In this document: positions 1-5,843 of the stretch, one piece after another | Numbering within the stretch: position 1 is the first letter of the stretch | Layout: each line of letters begins with the position of its first letter | The notes under the pieces: generated by a model | The model's database searches: none | What the model saw: only the letters and a program-made list of their open reading frames with translations | What the model was told of the DNA's origin: nothing | Translations under genes and position numbers: made by a program | NCBI RefSeq assembly: GCF_900543425.1 | Contig: NZ_UQRQ01000044.1 | Span: forward strand, 1 to 8,535 | Source of the DNA: an uncultured Sanguibacteroides sp. | Lineage (GTDB): Bacteria; Bacteroidota; Bacteroidia; Bacteroidales; Marinifilaceae | DNA: 8,535 nucleotides | Direction of reading: 5' to 3'

Positions 1-1618
1 AGAAACGCTTCGGCTTATGCAATGCATTTGCATCCACACCACCGGAAAGCACCTTACCGGAAGCCGGGGAAACGGTATTATAAGCACGGGCCAAACGAGT
101 GATGGAATCCAAAAGGATGACAACATCATGACCGCACTCTACCATACGTTTCGCCTTTTCCAACACGATATTAGCTACCTTCACGTGGCGTTCTGCCGGT
201 TCGTCGAACGTCGAGGAGATAACCTCCGCGTTTACGTTCCGGGCCATATCCGTAACCTCTTCCGGACGTTCGTCTATCAATAATATAATCAAATAAACCT
301 CCGGGTGATTAGCAGAAATAGCATTGGCAATTTCTTTCAATAACATGGTCTTACCGGTCTTAGGCTGAGCAACAATCAACCCGCGTTGCCCTTTACCGAT
401 AGGAGCAAACATATCTACCACCCGGGTGGAAATGGTAGCACGTCCGTTTCCGGTCAAATTAAATTTTTCATTCGGGAAAAGAGGAGTAAGATGATCAAAC
501 GGTATACGATCCCGAACGGCTTCCGGAGACTTCCCGTTGATTTTTTCCACCTTTATCAAAGGGAAATATTTCTCCCCTTCTTTAGGCGGTCGTACCGTTC
601 CTTCAACCGTATCTCCGGTAGAGAGACCAAAAAGCTTAATTTGGCTCTGCGACACGTATATATCATCCGGTGAGTTCAGGTAATTATAATCCGAAGAACG
701 TAAAAAACCGTAACCGTCGGGCATAATTTCCAACACTCCGGAATTTAAAATAATACCTTCAAACTCATAATATTTATCTCTTTTGTCAAACCGCATTTTA
801 TTCACGTTCTCACGCTTCTCTTCCGCCTCTATCATCGGATTTTCAAACACGGGTTCCTGCTCCAATTCGGGCACGATATCAACTTCCGGCTCATCCAACA
901 CGATATCATCTTCGACAACTTCCTGCAAAGCCTCGTTATCTTTCTCGTAGCGTTTAGCCTTCTTTACAAACTTGGATACCCGATCCTGTTTAGCCGGAAA
1001 ATTTTCTTTACTTTTTTCTTCTTTCTTCTCCTCTGGTATAGCGGGCTCCACGCTTACCGGCTGTTCATTATTTTCCGGCCTTTTATTCCGGCGATCCATG
1101 AACTTACGATTAGACTTGTTTCCTCGTTTATTTTCCGGAGTGTTCTCTATCTTCTTCTCCTCAGGGACTACCTCCTCAACTTCCTCTTTTTTGTTTTCAA
1201 CAATTACACCACTCTCCGTACGATTCAGAACTATATCCTTATCCAAGATATCGCTATGGATAACATTAATAACCTGCGGCTCTTCTTTCTTCTCTGCTTC
1301 TACCGACACTGGACTCTCTTTTGCCTCCTCCTTTTGGGGTTGATTCTGGGATCTGTTGTCTTTCTTATTAAACCTTTGCATTCCTCCATTGGAATCTCCC
1401 ACTTTTTGAACTCCTCCCCGTATAACCCGCACTCTGGGCTTTTTTTCTTTCGGTTCAACGGGAGCCGTCTCTTCCGTAGCTACCATAGCCTGCTGATCCA
1501 AAATCTTATATATCAGCTCCTTCTTTTTATAGGATTCAACCCTTTTAACATTCAGATCTTTTGCAATTTGACGCAAATCTGAAAGTAATTTCTCATTCAG
1601 TTCTAAAATATCGTACAT
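1..1618 (-). CDS. rho: Transcription termination factor Rho, 3' part missing (runs off the left edge)
   Basis: Rho is a hexameric RNA-dependent ATPase/translocase that ends transcription of untranslated RNA. Reading the minus strand from ATG at 1618-1616 gives 539 open codons plus one base. Residues 1-45 match the Rho N-terminal helical domain (MYDILELNEKLLSDLRQIAK...). Residues about 46-275 are a low-complexity charged insertion absent from E. coli Rho. The RNA-binding cold-shock-like domain begins near 281, with DGYGFLR (301-307) and PDDIYVS (317-323). The ATPase core has Walker A AQPKTGKT (417-424), DERPEEVTDM with the expected catalytic Glu450, Walker B VILLD ending at Asp504, and the Q-loop (about 518-533) before the cut at KPKRF. 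By comparison with the 419-residue E. coli protein, about 120 residues are missing, including the arginine finger and R-loop. The start is set by the N-terminal match; no Shine-Dalgarno precedes it. A promoter candidate lies in the gap after rsmG. The identity is certain. Confidence 0.98.
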   Translation of the reverse strand, partial: MYDILELNEKLLSDLRQIAKDLNVKRVESYKKKELIYKILDQQAMVATEETAPVEPKEKKPRVRVIRGGVQKVGDSNGGMQRFNKKDNRSQNQPQKEEAKESPVSVEAEKKEEPQVINVIHSDILDKDIVLNRTESGVIVENKKEEVEEVVPEEKKIENTPENKRGNKSNRKFMDRRNKRPENNEQPVSVEPAIPEEKKEEKSKENFPAKQDRVSKFVKKAKRYEKDNEALQEVVEDDIVLDEPEVDIVPELEQEPVFENPMIEAEEKRENVNKMRFDKRDKYYEFEGIILNSGVLEIMPDGYGFLRSSDYNYLNSPDDIYVSQSQIKLFGLSTGDTVEGTVRPPKEGEKYFPLIKVEKINGKSPEAVRDRIPFDHLTPLFPNEKFNLTGNGRATISTRVVDMFAPIGKGQRGLIVAQPKTGKTMLLKEIANAISANHPEVYLIILLIDERPEEVTDMARNVNAEVISSTFDEPAERHVKVANIVLEKAKRMVECGHDVVILLDSITRLARAYNTVSPASGKVLSGGVDANALHKPKRF

Positions 1619-1668
1619 ATAATTACGTTATGGATAATTATCAATAAGTAAGTTAAATCACCCGGCAT
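1603..1668 (-). CDS. Possible 21-codon leader ORF overlapping the rho start
   Basis: Reading the minus strand from ATG at 1668-1666 gives 21 sense codons and a TAG at 1605-1603. It begins MPGDLTYLLIIIHN and has a hydrophobic middle. It is in a different frame from rho and overlaps the rho start by 16 nt, so its translation could couple to or interfere with rho initiation. Its ATG sits in the loop of a predicted hairpin. E. coli rho is known to be preceded by a short leader gene (rhoL) and to be autoregulated in its leader, but there is no reason to think the two peptides are homologous. ORFs this short occur often by chance and no ribosome-binding site is visible, so this is a hypothesis only. 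Confidence 0.18.
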   Translation of the reverse strand: MPGDLTYLLIIIHNVIICTIF

Positions 1669-1678
1669 GAACCAGGTG
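1659..1678 (-). promoter_or_regulatory. Hairpin in the rho 5' leader
   Basis: The minus-strand transcript can form a 7-bp stem, CACCUGG with CCGGGUG, around a 6-nt loop UUCAUG. One pair is U-G. On the plus strand the same position would be a C-A mismatch, so the structure favours the strand that carries rho. It lies 41 nt before the rho ATG and some 15-20 nt after the predicted transcript start. No U-tract follows, so it is not an intrinsic terminator. It could affect leader translation, RNA stability or Rho autoregulation. The stem is short and may be chance. Confidence 0.35.
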
Positions 1679-1694
1679 GAAAGTATAATCTGCA

Positions 1695-1726
1695 CAAAAT
1701 TAAAAAGAATTATCTTTATTCCCAAA
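1695..1726 (-). promoter_or_regulatory. Bacteroidetes-type promoter for rho
   Basis: On the minus strand a -33 box TTTG (1726-1723) is followed after exactly 20 bp by TAATTTTG (1702-1695). The latter matches the Bacteroidetes -7 consensus TAnnTTTG at every fixed position. Transcription would start near 1688-1690, giving a leader of about 70 nt before the rho ATG. The site lies entirely in the rsmG-rho gap, so rho can probably be transcribed independently of rsmG. This is a pattern match, with no start-site data. Confidence 0.62.
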
Positions 1727-1741
1727 TTGTTAAGAAATAAT

Positions 1742-2380
1742 TTAAGGCAATTGCATGTAAATTATTTTTTTTGTTGCAAAAAACTCTTCTTTAAAAAAAT
1801 CCGGGATATTATATATACGGATCTTATTTTTATATGATTTTATCTCTTCCTCAAAATCCCCTCCTTTTATATAAAGAATTCCGTTCGGTAATTCGTTATT
1901 TCCTCCTCTTCGAATACGATTGCGTGTCCAAGCTAAAAAAGTCGGAAATGCCGTAACCGCCCTACTTACGATAAAATCAAATTTCTCTTTTACCTCTTCA
2001 ACCCGAAGTTGTTCCGCTTTTACGTTCTTAAGTCCTAAAGCTGCCGCAATTTCCCGAACCACTTTAATCTTCTTGCCAATCGAATCTACTAAAAAAAATT
2101 CCGTTTCAGGAAAAAGAATAGCCAGAGGGATTCCCGGAAAGCCACCACCGGTACCGACATCCATAACCCGAGTTCCCGGTTTGAAAGAGATAATTTTCGC
2201 AATCGCCATAGAGTGCAATACGTGATGAATTTCCAGTTCGTCGATATCTTTTCTGGATACGACATTTATTTTTTCATTCCACTCCCGGTACAATCCTTCC
2301 AATTGTTCCAATTGTTTCGTTTGCAAATCGTTTAATCCGGTAAAATATTTCTGAATGAATTCCATTGTTATTTTGCTCAT
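1742..2380 (-). CDS. rsmG: 16S rRNA (guanine527-N7)-methyltransferase RsmG
   Basis: This cytoplasmic enzyme uses S-adenosylmethionine to methylate N7 of G527 in the 530 loop of 16S rRNA. In other bacteria its loss gives low-level streptomycin resistance. At 212 residues it has the usual family length. Visible motifs are the N-terminal EWNEKINVVSRKD (33-45) and HHVLHSMAI (52-60), the SAM-binding loop VMDVGTGGGFPGIPLAI (72-88), the acidic strand end VDS (98-100), and FIVSRAV (136-142). The first Met is kept because it lies just after the upstream stop; Met6 is an alternative. The start is 6 bp downstream of the stop of the membrane-protein gene, so the two are almost certainly co-transcribed. 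Homopolymer runs of eight occur at 2091-2098 (Phe-Phe codons) and 1765-1772 (Lys-Lys codons near the C-terminus). The classic partner gidA/mnmG is not adjacent. Confidence 0.97.
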   Translation of the reverse strand: MSKITMEFIQKYFTGLNDLQTKQLEQLEGLYREWNEKINVVSRKDIDELEIHHVLHSMAIAKIISFKPGTRVMDVGTGGGFPGIPLAILFPETEFFLVDSIGKKIKVVREIAAALGLKNVKAEQLRVEEVKEKFDFIVSRAVTAFPTFLAWTRNRIRRGGNNELPNGILYIKGGDFEEEIKSYKNKIRIYNIPDFFKEEFFATKKIIYMQLP

Positions 2381-2386
2381 TAACAG

Positions 2387-3382
2387 TTAGCGATTCCGAT
2401 TGTAGATAGGCAAGTACAGCATACATAAAACTCCCATTACGATATACAACAGGGTCATAGCCCCATGAGACAACAAGGCAAAAGTCTTAGCCAGACTTTC
2501 CATTTCAGGAGTATTCGGCAAATACAACATCAAAGCAGCCACAACCATAAAATGCCACGCACCGACACCTCCCTGAACCGGAGCAACCATTCCATAGCTG
2601 GAGATGACAAATACGGTTAAACCAACCAGCATGTTTAAACCGGAAGTAAACTTGAAACAGAAAAAACAGACATACAGCATTAAAAAATACATCAACCAAA
2701 TAAAAACGGTATGTGCTATAAACAACCATTTATTGTCTACTCCCTTTACGGCCAGAATTCCCTCTTTCAAACCGGATAAAAACTTATGTATCCGTGACGA
2801 AAAAACACCTTTCCGAACCAGCCAGATCAATACAATCAATAATATAACGAATAAAAAGCCAATAGCCCAAATCCAACCCGAAGTCAGCAAGCCGTACAAC
2901 TTTTCCTGTATACCCTCGTTATTATCTAAAAAACGTACTACCTGTCCAAATTGAGATAAAATCACGACCAAAGTCAACAACAGCAACATCATCATATCAA
3001 ATATCCGTTCCGTGACGACCGTACCCAATAATTTGGAAAAAGGTACGTGTTCATATTTGGTTACTACCCCGCAACGGGTAAATTCTCCCATCCGGGGGAT
3101 TGCCAAGTTGGCAAAATACCCGATCATAACTCCCATAAAACTATTCATGAAAGAGATCTTATAGCCCATGGACCGGGTCAATAATTGCCAACGCATAGCC
3201 CGACTGACGTGACTAAGAATACCCAACACCACTCCGATCCATACCCAAGTATAATTTACATCTTCACGCAATACCTTCATCAGATCTGCCGGATTCTGAT
3301 CCCGGTATACCAACCAGAACAAGAAAATCGTTACGGCAAAAAAAGCAAAAAACTTTATTATTTGCTTATATATAGGTTTCAT
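2387..3382 (-). CDS. Polytopic membrane protein of the LPG_synthase_TM / flippase-like (UPF0104) family
   Basis: This 331-residue inner-membrane protein resembles the transmembrane half of MprF and the YbhN/AglD group. I see about eight hydrophobic segments, roughly at 8-26, 45-62, 80-97, 127-146, 169-189, 220-243, 250-268 and 300-325, with a further hydrophobic stretch at 277-289. Family motifs include RAMRWQLL (61-68), PRMGEFTR (96-103), TERIFD (124-129) and VQGGVGAWH (269-277). The C-terminal catalytic aminoacyl-transferase domain of MprF is absent, so it is not itself a lysyl-phosphatidylglycerol synthase; a role in moving or handling lipids or lipid-linked sugars is inferred from relatives. 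It is the first gene of the minus-strand unit and is followed after 6 bp by rsmG. The start at 3382 puts a short basic segment (KPIYKQIIK) before the first membrane helix, as expected for a cytoplasmic N-terminus. The family is secure, the substrate unknown. Confidence 0.9.
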   Translation of the reverse strand: MKPIYKQIIKFFAFFAVTIFLFWLVYRDQNPADLMKVLREDVNYTWVWIGVVLGILSHVSRAMRWQLLTRSMGYKISFMNSFMGVMIGYFANLAIPRMGEFTRCGVVTKYEHVPFSKLLGTVVTERIFDMMMLLLLTLVVILSQFGQVVRFLDNNEGIQEKLYGLLTSGWIWAIGFLFVILLIVLIWLVRKGVFSSRIHKFLSGLKEGILAVKGVDNKWLFIAHTVFIWLMYFLMLYVCFFCFKFTSGLNMLVGLTVFVISSYGMVAPVQGGVGAWHFMVVAALMLYLPNTPEMESLAKTFALLSHGAMTLLYIVMGVLCMLYLPIYNRNR

Positions 3383-3551
3383 CCATTCACTTTAGATAAA
3401 GTTCACACTTTAATAATTTCTTCAAATCAAAATAAAATGATTATTTTGTAAGTCGATTGCAAATGTACATTATTAATCGGAAGTTGAAAAATTAGGGAGG
3501 AGAAAGTCATTAAATAATGTAAGTGCATTACTTTTAACACAACATGAACAG
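3383..3551. promoter_or_regulatory. Divergent intergenic region between the flippase-like gene and rsmA
   Basis: These 169 bp separate two genes transcribed away from each other, so each needs a promoter here. The region is AT-rich. I found no pair of boxes as good as that before rho. Weak candidates are TACTTTTA (3529-3536, plus strand, 7 of 8 to TAnnTTTG allowing the last base, but with no TTTG upstream and only a short leader) and, on the minus strand, TTATTTTG (3434-3427) with a TTTG too far upstream. A 10-bp perfect palindrome AATGTACATT lies near the middle (3462-3471). The purine-rich AGGGAGGAG at 3494-3502 is too far from the rsmA ATG to be its ribosome-binding site. Confidence 0.5.
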
Positions 3552-4319
3552 ATGAGCATTGTAAAAGCTAAAAAATACTTAGGACAACATTTCCTAAAAG
3601 ATCAAAATATTGCTCGAAAGATTACGGACAGTCTTCTTCCCATAACGACAAATGTGTTGGAAATAGGACCGGGAATGGGTGTCCTAACCCAATATTTACT
3701 AAAAGACGACCGATTTTCAGTATTGGCCATCGATATTGACCAGGAATCCGTAAACTATCTCCACGATACCTTTCCGCGGCAAAAAGAACAAATTATTTAC
3801 GGAGATTTCCTCAAAACGGATCTTACTCTTTTTTATAAAGAACCTTTTTCAATTATCGGAAATTTACCTTATAATATCTCGTCGCAGATTTTTTTTAGAG
3901 TTATCGAAAACAGAGACTGCATTCCACAGGTTGTCTGCATGATACAAAAAGAGGTTGCCGAACGGATCAGTGCTTCTCATGGAAACAAAACATACGGAAT
4001 ACTAAGTGTTTTCTTGCAAACTTTTTATCATATAGAGTACCTTTTTACCGTGAATGAACAGGTATTTGATCCCCCTCCCAAAGTAAAATCCGCTGTCATC
4101 CGTCTGACACGGAACCAAAGAGAAAAATTGGATTGCAAGGAGCAACTGTTTTTTAATGTTGTAAAAACCGGTTTCAACCAAAGGAGAAAAACACTCCGAA
4201 ATTCATTAAAACCGATTTTGCCGTCGGAATTTACTTCCGATATGTTAAATTTGCGACCGGAACAGCTTAGCGTGGAAGATTTCATTACACTATGTAAAGC
4301 TATAGAGAACAACTTATAA
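3552..4319 (+). CDS. rsmA: 16S rRNA (adenine1518-N6/adenine1519-N6)-dimethyltransferase RsmA (KsgA)
   Basis: RsmA dimethylates two adjacent adenosines in the 3' terminal helix of 16S rRNA using SAM, late in 30S subunit assembly. Loss gives kasugamycin resistance. The 255 residues match the usual length. Motifs in order are KKYLGQHFLKD (7-17), the SAM-binding loop VLEIGPGMGVLTQYLL (35-50), the acidic ribose-binding strand AIDID (59-63), GDFLKTD (84-90), the catalytic GNLPYNIS (103-110), VFDPPPKVKSAVIRL (171-185), and the basic FNQRRKTLRNSLK (208-220) of the C-terminal domain. Upstream in-frame codons offer no better start; an ATG at 3544 is closed by TGA at 3553. The gene heads the plus-strand unit and mgtE follows after 14 bp. 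A run of eight T lies at 3889-3896 in the codons after NLPY. Confidence 0.98.
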   Translation: MSIVKAKKYLGQHFLKDQNIARKITDSLLPITTNVLEIGPGMGVLTQYLLKDDRFSVLAIDIDQESVNYLHDTFPRQKEQIIYGDFLKTDLTLFYKEPFSIIGNLPYNISSQIFFRVIENRDCIPQVVCMIQKEVAERISASHGNKTYGILSVFLQTFYHIEYLFTVNEQVFDPPPKVKSAVIRLTRNQREKLDCKEQLFFNVVKTGFNQRRKTLRNSLKPILPSEFTSDMLNLRPEQLSVEDFITLCKAIENNL

Positions 4320-4333
4320 TTGACCTGACGAGC

Positions 4334-5701
4334 ATGCAACAATTTGAATTGACCAACGAGTTTCTTACTAAATTAGAAGAAATCATCAACGCGAACGATA
4401 AAGAGGGAGCTTCTAAAATAGTAGAATCCCTTCATCCTGCCGATATAGCCGAAATTTTAGAAGAACTCGATAACAAACAGGCTCAATTCTTATTCTTACT
4501 TCTTGATAACGAATTAGCCGGTGACGTATTAACAGAACTGGAAGAGGACGAACGCAAACGTTTTATCGAATCCTTTCCCCCGGAAATCATTGCCAAACGT
4601 TTCATCGACAATATGGATTCGGACGATGCGGCGGACTTGGTGGGAAGCATGCCCGACGAACAACAACACGAAGTACTTTCTCACATAGAGGATCTGGAAC
4701 AGGCCGGAGATATTGTCGATCTGTTGCATTACGACGAAGATACGGCCGGTGGTCTAATGGGTAAAGAACTTGTTGCCGTCAATGAAAACTGGACTGTACT
4801 GACTTGCCTTCGGGAGCTCAGCAGACAAGCCGAAAATATCGGAGAAATTTTCTACGTGTATGTCGTTGACGACGACAACGTGCTAAAAGGAAGATTATCA
4901 TTAAAAAAGATGATCTTGTCCCCGACGTCGACCAAAATAAACAAACTATACAATCCTGACGTCATTTTCGTTAACACGGATGAATCCGCCGAATCAGTAG
5001 GACGGATCATGCAAAAATACGATTTGGTGGCTATTCCGGTCGTCGATTCCATAGGACGCCTGGTAGGTCGGATTACGATCGACGACGTCGTGGATGTTAT
5101 CCGCGAAGAGGCCGAAAAAGATTATCATATGATGTCCGGTATCACCCAAGACGTGGAATCTTCGGACACGATATGGGATCAGACGAAGGCTCGTCTCCCC
5201 TGGTTAATCATAGGCCTTTTCGGGGGGATGCTGGCTGCCTATATGATCTCGTTCTACGAGGCGGATATCGCCCTTTTCCCGGCAACAGCCATGTTTATCC
5301 CCGTTATTACGGCCATGGGAGGAAACGTAGGTATACAATCTTCTGCTATCGTCGTAAAAGGATTGGCTTCCAACTCTCTCGGGGTAAAAAACATTTTTCA
5401 AAATATCACCAAGGAAATAGGAGGAGCTTTGATCAACGCCACCATATGTTCCTCTATTATTTTTGTACTCACCCTTTGTTTCAATATGAACTCTTTTGCC
5501 ATGCCGCTCACGGTAACGATTTCGCTCTTTACGGTAATTATTTTTGCCTCCTTGTTCGGTACGGCCTTCCCTTTACTACTCAATAGAATCAGTATAGACC
5601 CGGCTTTGGCGACCGGTCCTTTCATCACGTTAACCAATGATATCATCGGATTAAATATCTACCTTTTTATTGGAAAATTAATCCTTGCCGAATTAATATA
5701 A
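4334..5701 (+). CDS. mgtE: Magnesium transporter MgtE
   Basis: MgtE is a homodimeric inner-membrane Mg2+ channel gated by its own cytoplasmic domains, which bind Mg2+ when the ion is plentiful and close the pore. The 455 residues match the family. The order is an acidic helical N domain (about 1-130) with repeats such as LHPADIAEILEEL (33-45), then EDTAGGLMGKEL (135-146), a CBS pair (about 143-200 and 205-262, with VAIPVVDSIGRLVGRITIDD at 232-251), a linker or plug helix (about 262-285), and five membrane segments from about 288. Pore-domain signatures are FIPVITAMGGNVGIQSS (321-337) and DPALATGPFITLTNDIIG (422-439); the Asp in TNDIIG (436) matches the conserved pore-side acidic residue. The start lies 14 bp after the rsmA stop, so co-transcription is likely. 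No room exists for an Mg2+ riboswitch directly upstream, and control is expected mainly at the protein level. Confidence 0.96.
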   Translation: MQQFELTNEFLTKLEEIINANDKEGASKIVESLHPADIAEILEELDNKQAQFLFLLLDNELAGDVLTELEEDERKRFIESFPPEIIAKRFIDNMDSDDAADLVGSMPDEQQHEVLSHIEDLEQAGDIVDLLHYDEDTAGGLMGKELVAVNENWTVLTCLRELSRQAENIGEIFYVYVVDDDNVLKGRLSLKKMILSPTSTKINKLYNPDVIFVNTDESAESVGRIMQKYDLVAIPVVDSIGRLVGRITIDDVVDVIREEAEKDYHMMSGITQDVESSDTIWDQTKARLPWLIIGLFGGMLAAYMISFYEADIALFPATAMFIPVITAMGGNVGIQSSAIVVKGLASNSLGVKNIFQNITKEIGGALINATICSSIIFVLTLCFNMNSFAMPLTVTISLFTVIIFASLFGTAFPLLLNRISIDPALATGPFITLTNDIIGLNIYLFIGKLILAELI

Positions 5702-5728
5702 ATCCCCTTCAATATTAGCCTTCAAAAG

Positions 5729-5770
5729 CACTTTTTTAATTACAGAAAAAATTGTTTAATTAAAAGAGTG
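5729..5770. repeat. AT-rich inverted repeat, 14-bp arms
   Basis: Left arm CACTTTTTTAATTA (5729-5742) and right arm TAATTAAAAGAGTG (5757-5770) are reverse complements at 13 of 14 positions, around a 14-nt spacer. In plus-strand RNA the one mismatch becomes a U-G pair, so the whole 14 bp can pair. No U-run follows the right arm, so a classical terminator for mgtE is unlikely. The right arm ends 4 bp before the possible -7 box of the CoA-transferase promoter and the repeat covers the -33 region, which is where a repressor or activator site would be placed. AT-rich DNA forms such arms by chance more easily than mixed sequence. Confidence 0.45.
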
Positions 5771-5782
5771 TTGCTAACTTGC
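5751..5782 (+). promoter_or_regulatory. Possible promoter for the CoA-transferase gene
   Basis: ATTG (5751-5754) is followed after 20 bp by TAACTTGC (5775-5782), which looks like the Bacteroidetes TAnnTTTG box with one T missing. Transcription would start near 5788, about 55 nt before the ATG. The spacing is right and the box sequence imperfect. It overlaps the inverted repeat at 5729-5770. Confidence 0.4.
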
Positions 5783-5843
5783 GCCCTCGATAATAAAGAA
5801 GAACAGCTATAAATCATAAGACATTAAGATAAAATAAATCATT

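Noticed and set aside
17..1582. Several plus-strand open frames (such as 17-283, 386-673, 972-1343 and 1256-1582) across the rho region
   Set aside because: They lie antisense to rho, which matches its family residue by residue across the same DNA. Their predicted proteins are Ser/Phe-rich or Arg-rich, as expected from reverse frames of a Glu/Lys-rich protein.
2604..2954. 116-codon plus-strand open frame opposite the membrane-protein gene
   Set aside because: Reverse shadow of a gene with clear family motifs; its Lys/Asn/Thr-rich product fits antisense reading of hydrophobic codons.
3462..3471. 10-bp perfect palindrome AATGTACATT in the divergent region
   Set aside because: Several palindromes of this length are expected by chance in 8.5 kb; there is no second copy or flanking symmetry to support an operator.
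3494..3522. Purine-rich AGGGAGGAG followed by ATG-TAA at 3517-3522, upstream of rsmA
   Set aside because: It looks like a strong ribosome-binding site with a start-stop codon pair, but the spacing is long (about 14 nt), Shine-Dalgarno is little used in this phylum, and no coding follows. Probably chance.
5173..5586. 137-codon plus-strand open frame inside mgtE
   Set aside because: It overlaps the membrane domain of mgtE in another frame, and its Arg/Tyr/His-rich product has no recognisable motif.
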